Shown here: positions 18,414 through 27,247 of the stretch, in pieces
How the letters are laid out: each line of letters opens with the position of its first letter
Position numbering within the stretch: the stretch's first letter is position 1
Assembly: GCF_000182745.2 (NCBI RefSeq)
Contig: NC_016027.1
Coordinates: forward strand, 127,001 to 191,000
From: Komagataeibacter medellinensis NBRC 3288
GTDB lineage: Bacteria > Pseudomonadota > Alphaproteobacteria > Acetobacterales > Acetobacteraceae
DNA length: 64,000 nt
Reading direction: 5' to 3'
The notes under the pieces: model-generated
What the model was told of the DNA's origin: nothing
The model's input: only the letters and a program-made list of their open reading frames with translations
Databases searched by the model: none
Made by a program: the position numbers and the translations under genes

Positions 18414-19847
18414 ATGCAGTACGCACATGACCCAGCGCTTCTTCTGGCGCGTTTCCAGTTCGCCTTCACCGTAGGCGTCCATATCATTTTTCCGGCCTTT
18501 TCAATCGGGCTGGCGGCCTATCTGGCGGTGCTGGAAGGGCTGTGGCTCAGGACCGGGCGCCCCGTATTCCTTGATCTTTACCGATACTGGATCAAGGTGT
18601 TCTCCATCGTCTTCGGCATGGGCGTGGTTTCGGGACTGGTCATGTCGTATGAATTCGGCACCAACTGGTCTATTTTTTCTAAAAAAGCCGGACCGATTAC
18701 CGGTGTGCTCCTGTCCTATGAGGTCATGACTGCCTTTTTTCTTGAGGCTGGTTTCCTCGGCGTCATGCTGTTCGGCATGAACAAGGTGGGGCGCAAGCTG
18801 CATTTTGCCGCCACATGCTGTGTATCGGTTGGCACCCTGATTTCCATGACATGGATACTGTCATCCAATTCATGGATGCAGACCCCGCGCGGTTACACCA
18901 TCGACCCGGCTACCGGGCGGTTCATGCCTGCGGACTGGCTGGCCATTATCTTCAATCCGTCCTTTCCGTTCCGTCTGGTGCATATGGGGCTGGCGGCGTT
19001 CCTGTCGGTGGCCTTTATCGTGGGGGCAACGGGGGCATGGCATATGCTGAAGGCCCGTAAGGCAGGAAAAATCTCCAGCGAGCCGGTGCGGGTCATGTTC
19101 TCCATGGCCATGTGGATGGCCGCGATCGTGGCGCCGCTACAGATCCTGGCGGGCGATGCGCATGGCCTGAACACGCTTAAATACCAGCCGGTGAAGATCG
19201 CGGCGATGGAAGGGGACTGGGTATCGGAAGATCATGCGCCTGAACTGCTGTTCGGCATTCCCAACATGAAGACCGAACATACGGATTATGCTATCAGACT
19301 ACCACTGGCCGGCTCGCTGATCCTGACGCACAGCCTGAACGGCAAGGTGCCGGGCATGAAGGATTTCCCCCGTGACCAGCGACCGCCTTCACCGGTCATC
19401 TTCTTCTCGTTCCGTATTATGGTCGCTCTTGGTATGCTGATGATGCTAGTCGGATTGTGGTCGCTATGGCTGCGACGAAACAGCACACTGTTTACCAATC
19501 CGGTTTTCCACCGTGTTGCATTATGCATGGCCCCTGCGGGGTTCCTGGCGCTGCTATGCGGCTGGGTTACGACGGAAGTCGGTCGTCAGCCCTGGACCGT
19601 CTATGGCCTGCTGCGCACATCCGACAGTGTTTCCCCGGTCGCCCTGTCTTCCATGGCGTTCTCGATGACAGCGTTCGTGGTGGTCTACGTGCTCGTGTTC
19701 GGCTCAGGTCTGGGCATTCTGGCTCGCATGCTGAGCCACGCACCACAGGAAGGCGAGCATGATACCCCACCTGACCACGCTACCGAAATTCTGGCAACCC
19801 GCATGCACCCGGGCGTGATTGACCCTTCTGCTGGCAAAGGAGCCTGA
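18414..19847 (+). CDS. cioA: Cyanide-insensitive bd-type quinol oxidase subunit I
   Basis: The 477-residue inner-membrane protein is a CydA homologue. Visible features are the N-terminal FQFAFTVGVHIIFPAFSIG segment with its haem-ligand His, FGMGVVSGLVMSYEFGTNW, MKTEHTDYAIRLPLAGS after helix 5, and EVGRQPWTVYGLLRTSDSVSP. The Q-loop is short, as in CIO-type oxidases, which are common in acetic acid bacteria. It oxidises ubiquinol and reduces O2 without pumping protons. cioB follows after three bases. Confidence 0.93.
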   Translation: MQYAHDPALLLARFQFAFTVGVHIIFPAFSIGLAAYLAVLEGLWLRTGRPVFLDLYRYWIKVFSIVFGMGVVSGLVMSYEFGTNWSIFSKKAGPITGVLLSYEVMTAFFLEAGFLGVMLFGMNKVGRKLHFAATCCVSVGTLISMTWILSSNSWMQTPRGYTIDPATGRFMPADWLAIIFNPSFPFRLVHMGLAAFLSVAFIVGATGAWHMLKARKAGKISSEPVRVMFSMAMWMAAIVAPLQILAGDAHGLNTLKYQPVKIAAMEGDWVSEDHAPELLFGIPNMKTEHTDYAIRLPLAGSLILTHSLNGKVPGMKDFPRDQRPPSPVIFFSFRIMVALGMLMMLVGLWSLWLRRNSTLFTNPVFHRVALCMAPAGFLALLCGWVTTEVGRQPWTVYGLLRTSDSVSPVALSSMAFSMTAFVVVYVLVFGSGLGILARMLSHAPQEGEHDTPPDHATEILATRMHPGVIDPSAGKGA

Positions 19848-19850
19848 GGC

Positions 19851-20870
19851 ATGATGGACTTCGCATACTGGCTCCCCATCGTGTGGGCCGTCATACTGGT
19901 GGTCGCGATTTCGATCTATGTCGTCCTTGATGGTTTTGACCTCGGCATCGGGATGCTGTTCGCGCTTGAACGCCACCCGGGCCGTCGGGATGTGATGGTC
20001 AACACCATCGCCCCCGTCTGGGATGGGAACGAGACGTGGATGGTGCTGGGTGGGGCCGTGCTTTACGGGGTTTTCCCCGGTGCCTACGCTACCCTGTTGC
20101 CAGCTTTCTACCTGCCGATTGTATTGATGCTGCTGGCGTTGATCTTCCGCGGTGTGGCGTTTGAATTCCGTGTCATGACGCGCGGCAGGGGAAGGGAAGG
20201 GATGTGGAATGCCGGTTTCATGGCAGGCTCCGCCCTTGCTGCCTTCTGTCAGGGTGCGATCCTCGGTGGCGTGGTGCAGGGGATCAAAGTTGTTGATGGC
20301 GCCTTTGCCGGTGGCCCGCTCGACTGGCTGACGCCGTTCAGCATCCTGTGTGGGCTGTCTGTCATGTGCGGTTACGCCCTGCTGGGGGCAACGTGGCTGA
20401 TCTGGCGCACAACCGGCGTGTTGGAGGCATCATGCCGCCGCTGGGCTGCACGGCTGGCTGTGGGGCTGTTCATCGGCATTGTGGCGGTCAGCCTGTGGAC
20501 GCCGCTGCTGCATGCACCTTACCTACGCCGCTGGACTGACTGGCCGAATATCGCGTTTGTTGCGCCCGTGCCGGTTCTGGTGGTCGTGCTGGCTGTGCTG
20601 TTTGTCATGGGTCTGCGCAGGGGGCACTCGAAGGGACCGTTCCTGTGTGCGCTAGGCTGGTTCTTCCTGTGCCTGTCTGGTCTGGGAATTACGGTGTGGC
20701 CCTATGCCGTGCCGCCGGGTCTGACGCTATGGGATGTGTCGTCTCCGCCATCGAGCCAGTTTTTTCAGTTGATCGGCACCGCCATTCTTCTGCCGATCAT
20801 CCTGACCTACACGATCTATTCCTATCACGTCTTTCGCGGAAAGGTGACGGAAACAGATGGGTATCACTGA
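19851..20870 (+). CDS. cioB: Cyanide-insensitive bd-type quinol oxidase subunit II
   Basis: The 339-residue membrane protein is a CydB homologue: YVVLDGFDLGIGMLFALERHP, then APVWDGNETWMVLGGAVLYGVFPGAYA and the LIFRGVAFEFR helix. It forms the heterodimeric oxidase with CioA. An AAGGAG site lies eight bases before the ATG at 19851. The small DUF2474 reading frame overlaps its last codons. Confidence 0.93.
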   Translation: MMDFAYWLPIVWAVILVVAISIYVVLDGFDLGIGMLFALERHPGRRDVMVNTIAPVWDGNETWMVLGGAVLYGVFPGAYATLLPAFYLPIVLMLLALIFRGVAFEFRVMTRGRGREGMWNAGFMAGSALAAFCQGAILGGVVQGIKVVDGAFAGGPLDWLTPFSILCGLSVMCGYALLGATWLIWRTTGVLEASCRRWAARLAVGLFIGIVAVSLWTPLLHAPYLRRWTDWPNIAFVAPVPVLVVVLAVLFVMGLRRGHSKGPFLCALGWFFLCLSGLGITVWPYAVPPGLTLWDVSSPPSSQFFQLIGTAILLPIILTYTIYSYHVFRGKVTETDGYH

Positions 20871-21006
20871 GATTGTCAGCGGGAACGGAGATGATGCACC
20901 ACCACGCACCGGTGCGCGGATCGCATGGTTTGTTGCGATCTGGTCGCTGAGCACCATAGTGTTTCTCGGGACGGCGTTCCTGCTTCACTTGATCATTCCC
21001 AAGTAA
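20857..21006 (+). CDS. DUF2474-family small membrane protein (CydX-like position)
   Basis: The 49-residue product has a polar N-terminus with PPRTGARIAWF followed by one hydrophobic helix, FVAIWSLSTIVFLGTAFLLHLII, ending in PK. DUF2474 proteins of this size sit directly after cioB in many proteobacteria and may stabilise the oxidase as CydX does (family context; direct proof not claimed). The ATG overlaps cioB by 14 bases. A shorter start at 20891 is possible. Confidence 0.75.
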   Translation: MGITEIVSGNGDDAPPRTGARIAWFVAIWSLSTIVFLGTAFLLHLIIPK

Positions 21007-21008
21007 AA

Positions 21009-21027
21009 CGGGTGGCATGGCCACCCG
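21009..21027. terminator. Compact hairpin after the oxidase operon
   Basis: CGGGTGGC and its exact complement GCCACCCG flank an ATG loop, three bases after the DUF2474 stop. No T-run follows, so it may be an mRNA-stabilising or attenuating hairpin. The ATG in its loop (21017) is an unlikely translation start. Confidence 0.4.
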
Positions 21028-21061
21028 ACATTCCTCTCCCGACAATAAGGGATCTGGTCCA

Positions 21062-21574
21062 ATGCTTTTTGATTTTGAACGTGACTTTGCGGGGTCCCTA
21101 CGGTGCATCCCGATGATCGCCCGCCAGAAGCTTGACATCGTTGGCATCAAACTGAGCCTGCGCCAGTGGAGCCGGTTTACACGCGAAGAAAGGGGGCAAC
21201 TGGCTGACCTGCCGTGCGAAACCGTACCTGAGCAGGCTACCTATCGCGCATTGGTGGTTCACCTGATCGCAACCCGTAGTGACGAGCCGTTACGCCAGCT
21301 TGCAACCCGTGGGCTGGAGGACTGGCGTAACGCAGACCGGATGCCGGATGCAGTAAAGACCCAGGCGCAGGCTGATGGCATAGCGCCGCCTACTGCCGTA
21401 CAATGGGCAACCCTGCGGCCGCTCCAGAGATTTGCCCTGGTGAAGCTTGCCCGTTCGAAGCATGAAAACGAAAACTTCGTGCCAGCAATGCGGGAGTTTG
21501 GCCTGCTGCATGATGTGGGTGCTTTCTCCAATCAGACAGCCGTCCCGCGTGCCCATACACGCCTGCCCACCTGA
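21062..21574 (+). CDS. Nitrate reductase-associated protein family
   Basis: The 170-residue product opens with MLFDFERDFAGSLRCIPMIARQKLDIVGIKLSL, followed by WSRFTREERGQLADLPCETVPEQATYRALV. This is the pattern of the small family annotated as nitrate reductase associated protein, often found near nitrate or molybdenum enzymes; its role is unknown. No nitrate reductase lies in this window; instead the next gene is an FdhF/YdeP oxidoreductase. The ATG at 21062 is preferred because family members start there. An in-frame ATG at 21017 sits inside a hairpin loop. Confidence 0.78.
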   Translation: MLFDFERDFAGSLRCIPMIARQKLDIVGIKLSLRQWSRFTREERGQLADLPCETVPEQATYRALVVHLIATRSDEPLRQLATRGLEDWRNADRMPDAVKTQAQADGIAPPTAVQWATLRPLQRFALVKLARSKHENENFVPAMREFGLLHDVGAFSNQTAVPRAHTRLPT

Positions 21575-21597
21575 ATGCAGCTTACAGGGTCGAGATC

Positions 21598-23901
21598 ATG
21601 AGCAACGAAAAAACGCCTGAGTACAAACCCTATCATCATCCGGCAGGGGGATGGGGTGCGGCCGGGGCAACCGCGAAAGTGCTGATGGAACAGAGCGTGC
21701 TGGTCAAGGGATCACGCGGGCTGCTGTCCATGAACCAGCCGGGCGGTTTCAAGTGCCCCAGTTGCGCTTTCCCTGACCCCGACCATCGCAAGACGCTGGA
21801 GTTCTGTGAAAATGGGGCCAAGGCGCTGGCGCATGAAGCCACAAAGGGACGTGTGACGCGGGAATTTTTTGAAAAATATACCGTCACCGAACTGATGCAG
21901 AAAAGCGATTATTGGCTGGAAATGCAGGGCCGCCTGACCGAGCCGATGCGCTATGACGCACAAAGCGACCGCTACGTGCCGGTGGCGTGGGATGACGCAT
22001 TCGCCCTGATCGGCCAGCATCTGCGCGCCCTCGACAGCCCGCATCAGGCCGAGTTCTATACATCGGGCCGTACGGCGAATGAGACCGCTTTCCTGTATTC
22101 AATATTCGTGCGGGAATTCGGCACCAACAATTTCCCCGACTGCTCAAACATGTGTCATGAGCCGACCAGCCGTGGCCTGCCGCCGGCGATCGGTATTGGC
22201 AAGGGCACGATCGTCATGGGCGATTTTGAACATGCCGAAGCGATATTCGTGGTGGGGCAGAATACGGGCACCAATTCCCCCCGCATGATGACCAATCTGG
22301 TCGAAGCCCGCAAACGCGGTGTGCCGATTGTCCTGATCAATCCGATGCCGGAACGGGCGCTGATCCGCTTTACGGAACCGCAGGACATGCTCCAGATGGG
22401 TACGTTTGGCTCGACCCCGATTTCCAGCGAATTCGTGCATGTGCGCATCGGTGGCGATCTGGCCATCTTCAAGGGCATGATGAAGGCGCTTTTTGAAGCG
22501 GAAGCGCGCGGCGAGACGGTACTGGACCTCGACTTCATCCATGAACACACGGCTGGGCTGGACGCCGTGCGGGATGATGCTATTGGCTGTAGCTGGGGAG
22601 AGATTACCCAGATATCGGGCATAACCGAAGCACAGATCCGCAAAATCGCAGATATTTATATGAAATCCAATGCCACGATCATCTGTTACGGCATGGGACT
22701 GACGCAGCATCAGGAAGGATCACGTCTGATCCAGCAGGTTGCGAATCTGCTTTTGCTGCGCGGTAACTTTGGAAAGCCTGGTGCCGGTATCGCGCCGATC
22801 CGTGGTCATTCCAACGTACAGGGTGACCGCACGGTTGGCATTGATGAAAAACCGACCGATGCTTATCTGGACCGCGTGCGTGATGCTTTCGGGTTTGAAC
22901 CGCCGCGTGAGCATGGTCACCATGTGCTGGAAGCCGTCGAGGCCATGGAAGCAGGGACCGCCAAGGTGTTCTTTGGCATGGGGGGCAATTTCATCCGCGC
23001 CGTGCCGGATACGGACCGTTCCTACGCCGCCATGCGCAACCTCAACCTGACGGTTGGTGTGGCGACCAAGCTGAACCGGGGCCATCTGGTGCATGGCAAG
23101 GATGCGCTTATCCTGCCGGTTGTCGCCCGCTCGGAAATCATCCGCACGGAAGCGGGCGAGCAGTTTGTAACCATTGAAGATGCCATGGCGAATGTTACGG
23201 CATCGCGTGGTGTGTTCGAACCCGTGACCGGACATGTGCGGCCGGAAACGGAGATCGTCTGCCGCATGGCCATGGCGACACTACCCAACTCCCGTACGCC
23301 GTGGGCGGATTATATGGTCGACTATACCCTGATCCGGGACAAGATCGCCGAGGTTTATCCTGAGATCTATGCGAATTTTTCCGAAAGGATCAAAAACCCG
23401 CACGGCTTCCACCTCGATATCCCGCCTCGTCGCCGCGTATGGAACACACCCAATGGCAAGGCAAATTTTCTTGTGCTGCCGGGACTGGAAGTCAACATGC
23501 CGGTCAAGGATGCGGCTATGTTACGCTTGGCGACCATTCGTTCGCACGATCAGTACAATACGACCATCTACAGCAACAGCGACCGGTATCGCGGCGTGTA
23601 TAACACCCGTCTCGTCATTTTCATGAATAAGGATGACATGGCGGAACGCGGTCTGGCGAACGGGGATGTGATCGGGCTGGAGACCTATAGCGATGACGGG
23701 ATCAGGCGGTATGTCGATGGCCTGCATGTGCTGGATTACCCGATGCCACGCGGTGCGATTGCCGGATACTACCCGGAACTGAATCCGCTGTTGCCATTGG
23801 ACTATTTTGACGAGATCAGTGGAACGCCCGCGGCGAAATCCATTCCGGTCAAGGTGGTGGAAAGTGTTGCATCCGCACCGCCAATCCAGATTGCAGGCTG
23901 A
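21598..23901 (+). CDS. FdhF/YdeP-family molybdopterin oxidoreductase
   Basis: The 767-residue product belongs to the molybdopterin oxidoreductase superfamily in the FdhF/YdeP branch. Seen are GGFKCPSCAFPDP near the N-terminus, FYTSGRTANETAFLYSIFVREFGTNNFPDCSNMCHEP, the cofactor-binding GQNTGTNSPRMMTNL, IAPIRGHSNVQGDRTVGI and a C-terminal molydopterin-binding domain. Members bind bis-MGD; their true substrate is uncertain, and E. coli YdeP is linked to acid resistance. No twin-arginine signal is present, so it is cytoplasmic. Following genes supply or sulfurate the cofactor (moaA, mobA, fdhD). Confidence 0.9.
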   Translation: MSNEKTPEYKPYHHPAGGWGAAGATAKVLMEQSVLVKGSRGLLSMNQPGGFKCPSCAFPDPDHRKTLEFCENGAKALAHEATKGRVTREFFEKYTVTELMQKSDYWLEMQGRLTEPMRYDAQSDRYVPVAWDDAFALIGQHLRALDSPHQAEFYTSGRTANETAFLYSIFVREFGTNNFPDCSNMCHEPTSRGLPPAIGIGKGTIVMGDFEHAEAIFVVGQNTGTNSPRMMTNLVEARKRGVPIVLINPMPERALIRFTEPQDMLQMGTFGSTPISSEFVHVRIGGDLAIFKGMMKALFEAEARGETVLDLDFIHEHTAGLDAVRDDAIGCSWGEITQISGITEAQIRKIADIYMKSNATIICYGMGLTQHQEGSRLIQQVANLLLLRGNFGKPGAGIAPIRGHSNVQGDRTVGIDEKPTDAYLDRVRDAFGFEPPREHGHHVLEAVEAMEAGTAKVFFGMGGNFIRAVPDTDRSYAAMRNLNLTVGVATKLNRGHLVHGKDALILPVVARSEIIRTEAGEQFVTIEDAMANVTASRGVFEPVTGHVRPETEIVCRMAMATLPNSRTPWADYMVDYTLIRDKIAEVYPEIYANFSERIKNPHGFHLDIPPRRRVWNTPNGKANFLVLPGLEVNMPVKDAAMLRLATIRSHDQYNTTIYSNSDRYRGVYNTRLVIFMNKDDMAERGLANGDVIGLETYSDDGIRRYVDGLHVLDYPMPRGAIAGYYPELNPLLPLDYFDEISGTPAAKSIPVKVVESVASAPPIQIAG

Positions 23902-23915
23902 TAGGGCAGGCGGCC

Positions 23916-25001
23916 ATGGATGCCGATAACAACAGTCGGCTGGGCAGCCCTGTGCCGCCTGTTGACAGGCTTGGCCGCCCGCTGCGCGATCTGCGGATTT
24001 CGGTCATGGACCGGTGTAACTTTCGGTGTCCCTATTGCATGCCGGAAGCTACCTATCACGAGGCGTTTCGGTTTCTTGGTCCCGAGGAACGGCTGGATTT
24101 TAACGAAATCGAACGGGTTGCGCGCGTAGCGGCCGAACTGGGCGTTACCAAAATACGGCTAACGGGTGGGGAGCCTCTCCTGCGGCCGGGTCTGCCCGAT
24201 CTGGTCAGCCAGCTGCGTGTCTTGCCAGGCATTGAGGATATCGCCCTGACAACCAATGGCGTCCTATTGCCCCGTTTTGCGCCAGCACTTCTGCAGGCAG
24301 GACTGCGGCGCGTGACAGTCAGCCTCGACAGTCTCGATCCCGTCGTGTTCGCCCATATGAGCGGCGGCAGGAGTGATCTGTCTACCGTAATGGAGGGCAT
24401 CAACGCTGCAGGTGCTGCTGGGTTTGAAGGCGGCGTCAAGATCAATACCGTAGTCCAGCGAGGCGTAAATGATGCAGGCGTTCCAGATATTCTGGCGCGT
24501 TTTCGCAACACCGGTATCACGGTCCGTCTGATCGAATATATGGATGTGGGCAATCGCAACGGGTGGGACCGTACCGACGTCGTGCCCTCGGACGAACTGC
24601 GCGCCCGCATCACGGCACTCTGGCCCCTTGAGCCGTTACCGCCCCGCTATCGCGGCGAAGTGGCCCGTCGTTATCGCTACGTTGATGGAGCCGGGGAAAT
24701 CGGTTTCGTCTCATCGGTCAGTGCACCGTTTTGTGGAGCATGCTCCCGTGCACGCCTGTCTTCGGACGGAAAGCTCTACACCTGCCTTTTTGCAACGACT
24801 GGCACGGATTTGCGCGGACTGCTGCGCCAGAATGTCTGCAATGTCAAAATTGATGAATGTCTGCGCACAACCCTGTCACGGATCTGGTACCACCGGACGG
24901 ATCGCTATAGTGAGGAGCGCACGCATCGGCCTGCATTATGGGCCGATAGGAAAAAGACGTTCCCCCAGGAAAAAATCGAAATGCATTATATCGGGGGATG
25001 A
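23916..25001 (+). CDS. moaA: GTP 3',8-cyclase (molybdenum cofactor biosynthesis)
   Basis: The 361-residue radical SAM enzyme starts cofactor synthesis from GTP. The SAM cluster cysteines are at 34, 38 and 41 (MDRCNFRCPYCMP). The second cluster motif is CGACSRARLSSDGKLYTC, and the essential C-terminal Gly-Gly is present (HYIGG). It is somewhat longer than the usual 320-340 residues, with an unusual stretch between NVCNVKIDECL and the end. It lies 14 bases after the oxidoreductase, so cofactor supply and user are co-transcribed. Confidence 0.92.
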   Translation: MDADNNSRLGSPVPPVDRLGRPLRDLRISVMDRCNFRCPYCMPEATYHEAFRFLGPEERLDFNEIERVARVAAELGVTKIRLTGGEPLLRPGLPDLVSQLRVLPGIEDIALTTNGVLLPRFAPALLQAGLRRVTVSLDSLDPVVFAHMSGGRSDLSTVMEGINAAGAAGFEGGVKINTVVQRGVNDAGVPDILARFRNTGITVRLIEYMDVGNRNGWDRTDVVPSDELRARITALWPLEPLPPRYRGEVARRYRYVDGAGEIGFVSSVSAPFCGACSRARLSSDGKLYTCLFATTGTDLRGLLRQNVCNVKIDECLRTTLSRIWYHRTDRYSEERTHRPALWADRKKTFPQEKIEMHYIGG

Positions 25002-25046
25002 CGTGAATTTCATGTGCAAATTCCCAATGTTTAAGGGGCGCAAACC

Positions 25047-25670
25047 ATGACAGCGTTACTGTACGGGCTGGTTCTTGCAGGTGGTGAAAGTCGCCGCATG
25101 GGGCAGGATAAGGCGACACTGCCTTACGGTGGCCGCCCGCAGCTTGCCCGTGCCTTTGATCTGTTGGAACGACATGTAGGGCGCTGTTTTGTCTCAATAC
25201 GCCCCGATCAGCAGCCTGATCCGCTCCGGGCGTCCTATCCCTGCATTATGGACAGGCGGGAGACAAAGGGCGTGCTCGGCGGCGGCCCAATGGTCGGCGT
25301 GCTTTCTGCTCATGTGGTCTACCCGGATGTTGCCTGGCTCGTCGTTGCCTGCGACCTGCCGATGCTGGATGATACGACACTTGCCACTCTTGTACATGGA
25401 CGCGATACCACCCTGGCTGCTACGGCCTATGTGAGCGAAAGCGACGGTCTGCCTGAGCCGCTCTGCACGATATGGGAGCCCGCTACGCTGGCTGCTATGA
25501 ACAGGCAGGCAGTAAACCGGACAATTCGGCTGCGTCAGATGCTTGCCGGTCCAGCAGTTCGTTTACTTGAAATAAACAAAACCGGTGCGCTGCAAAACGT
25601 AAACGCACCTGATGAACGCGACCGAGTTATGAAATTCCTGGGGTATTCTGAACAGGAAGTAAGACGATGA
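25047..25670 (+). CDS. mobA: Molybdenum cofactor guanylyltransferase
   Basis: The 207-residue enzyme transfers GMP to molybdopterin to give the MGD form needed by FdhF-type enzymes. The nucleotide-binding LVLAGGESRRMGQDKATLPYGG and the metal-binding Asp in VACDLPMLD are present. An AAGGGG site precedes the ATG. Its stop overlaps the start of the moaD remnant (ATGA), showing the original operon continued into moaD and moaE. Confidence 0.9.
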   Translation: MTALLYGLVLAGGESRRMGQDKATLPYGGRPQLARAFDLLERHVGRCFVSIRPDQQPDPLRASYPCIMDRRETKGVLGGGPMVGVLSAHVVYPDVAWLVVACDLPMLDDTTLATLVHGRDTTLAATAYVSESDGLPEPLCTIWEPATLAAMNRQAVNRTIRLRQMLAGPAVRLLEINKTGALQNVNAPDERDRVMKFLGYSEQEVRR

Positions 25671-25862
25671 AGTATATAATTGAAGTATTTCGCATAGATT
25701 CAAGATGAAGTTGGAAAGACGTACGAATTTCGTAATGCCTATGGTTTTGCGCTTGAACCTGCCTACATGCGTGTTGCGATCAATTCGGTATTTGCTCCAT
25801 GGGATCAGTCGCTGTGCGAAGGTGATCATGTTGCCTTTATTCCGTCGGAGACAGGCAAATGA
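25667..25862 (+). pseudogene. Decayed molybdopterin synthase small subunit (MoaD)
   Basis: The ATG at 25667 overlaps mobA and gives MKYIIEVFRIDSR before a stop. In another frame (25704-25862) the rest reads DEVGKTYEFRNAYGFAL, then MRVAINSVFAPWDQSLCEGDHVAFIPSETGK. MoaD normally ends in FIPPVSGG or similar, and the terminal Gly-Gly that carries sulfur is replaced by Gly-Lys. A frameshift and loss of the key tail make it non-functional. Confidence 0.75.
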
Positions 25863-26275
25863 ACGACATCATCATGGTCGGGACGCTGATGGATTCAGCA
25901 CCTTGCGCAGGGTGATTCTTGTTGCTGAAGCAGGCGGGTTCTGCTCCTTTGAAGGATGGGCCAGGTACACAAACGCAGGTCGTGCCGTTTCTGGCATTGA
26001 TTATAGTGTTTTCGGGTCACTGACACTGGCGGAAGGGCATCATGATTAAAGCGAAGCAGCTTTTTGCCATCTGTTGGACAACGGGCATGTACCGGACCGG
26101 CTATCTGTCCATTGGCGAAATGACGGTATGGATTGGCGTATTCTCAGTGCATCGCGATGCGGCTTTCAGCGCCTGTCGTTACATTATAGATGAGATCATG
26201 CAGCGCGTTCCGATCTGGAAAAATGAGTATTATACGAGTGGCGAGACCGGATGGGTGCCATGCCACACCCCCTGG
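25859..26275 (+). pseudogene. Decayed molybdopterin synthase large subunit (MoaE)
   Basis: Three frames in a row carry MoaE parts. MNDIIMVGTLMDSAP starts at 25859, overlapping the moaD stop. Then RVILVAEAGGFCSFEGWARYTNAGRAVSGIDYSVF follows in a second frame to 26049. Finally TGYLSIGEMTVWIGVFSVHRDAAFSACRYIIDE and RVPIWKNEYYTSGETGWVPCH lie in the third. At least two frameshifts separate them. A functional molybdopterin synthase must be encoded elsewhere if the neighbouring molybdoenzyme is active. Confidence 0.8.
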
Positions 26276-26313
26276 CTATCAAACGGCCTATCTCGATGCG
26301 TGAGGCTACCGTA

Positions 26314-27117
26314 ATGCCTGATCTCTTTTACCCGTTAGATGTAAGTTCTCTGTCCCGTCCGAATGAAAAATTCAACCTTAATGTTGCAGAGGAAGTGCCG
26401 GTCAGTCTCCTGTTCAACGGGATTTTTCCGTATGGCACGATGATGATGACACCGGCGGATCTAAAAGATTTTGCTTATGGATACTGTATAACCGAACAGA
26501 TCATCGACGGGGTTGCAGATATCCGTTCAGTGAACATTGCAGAGGCTGATGATGGCCTGACCCTTGATATTTTTATAAAGGGGAAAGCGTTGACGCAACT
26601 CATGCGCCGTAATGTTCGCATGCAGGCGGGTCATTCGAGTTGTGGCATATGCGGCAGCGAGAGTGTACCGGAATATAACGCTGTAGCCGCAACTCCATTG
26701 GGGGAGGGAGCGCACCTGTCAGTGGCAGCTATACGAAATGCATTGCATGAACTGCGCCAATGGCAGACGCTGAACGCGGCGACACGCATGGTGCATGCAG
26801 CCGCATGGGCAGATAAGAACGGTAATATTCACATGATCCGGGAGGACGTGGGGCGGCACAATGCACTGGACAAACTGATTGGTGCGCGTGCCTGCCACCT
26901 GGAAGTTTTCCACGAAGGATTCTGTCTGTTGACAAGCCGTTATTCGTTTGAAATGGCGCTCAAGACGGTGCGTGCAGGTATTGCCATTGTGGTCGCAATT
27001 TCAGCCCCGACATATCGTGCGTTCCAGACGGCTGAAACAATGAACCAGACCCTGATCGCCATTGCGCGTCGGGATGAACAGACACTGTTCTGTGGTGGAA
27101 AGCGCCTTATCGAATAG
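26314..27117 (+). CDS. fdhD: Formate dehydrogenase accessory sulfurtransferase FdhD
   Basis: The 267-residue protein passes sulfur from a cysteine desulfurase to the molybdenum cofactor of FdhF-type enzymes (established for E. coli FdhD). The paired cysteines are at 110 and 113 in GHSSCGICGSES. Other family blocks are VPVSLLFNG, FAYGYCITEQII, REDVGRHNALDKLIGA and SRYSFEMALKTVRAGIAIVVAISAPT. The ATG at 26314 has a GAGG site at good spacing; upstream in-frame starts lie in the moaE relic. Its retention argues that the oxidoreductase is in use. Confidence 0.9.
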   Translation: MPDLFYPLDVSSLSRPNEKFNLNVAEEVPVSLLFNGIFPYGTMMMTPADLKDFAYGYCITEQIIDGVADIRSVNIAEADDGLTLDIFIKGKALTQLMRRNVRMQAGHSSCGICGSESVPEYNAVAATPLGEGAHLSVAAIRNALHELRQWQTLNAATRMVHAAAWADKNGNIHMIREDVGRHNALDKLIGARACHLEVFHEGFCLLTSRYSFEMALKTVRAGIAIVVAISAPTYRAFQTAETMNQTLIAIARRDEQTLFCGGKRLIE

Positions 27118-27247
27118 TATTCCCTATTCAAAGAAAATAAAGATGCTTACCTGTTTCGGCTATGCCGGAATAGTGGGCAATATGACATCCATAGGAAGAT
27201 GGTCGGTTCCGCAGGCTGTCGGTCTATAAGTATTCATGGGGTATAAT

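Noticed and set aside
21017-21061. Earlier start for the nitrate-reductase-associated protein
   Set aside because: This ATG is the loop of a perfect 8-base hairpin and the added residues do not match the family start.
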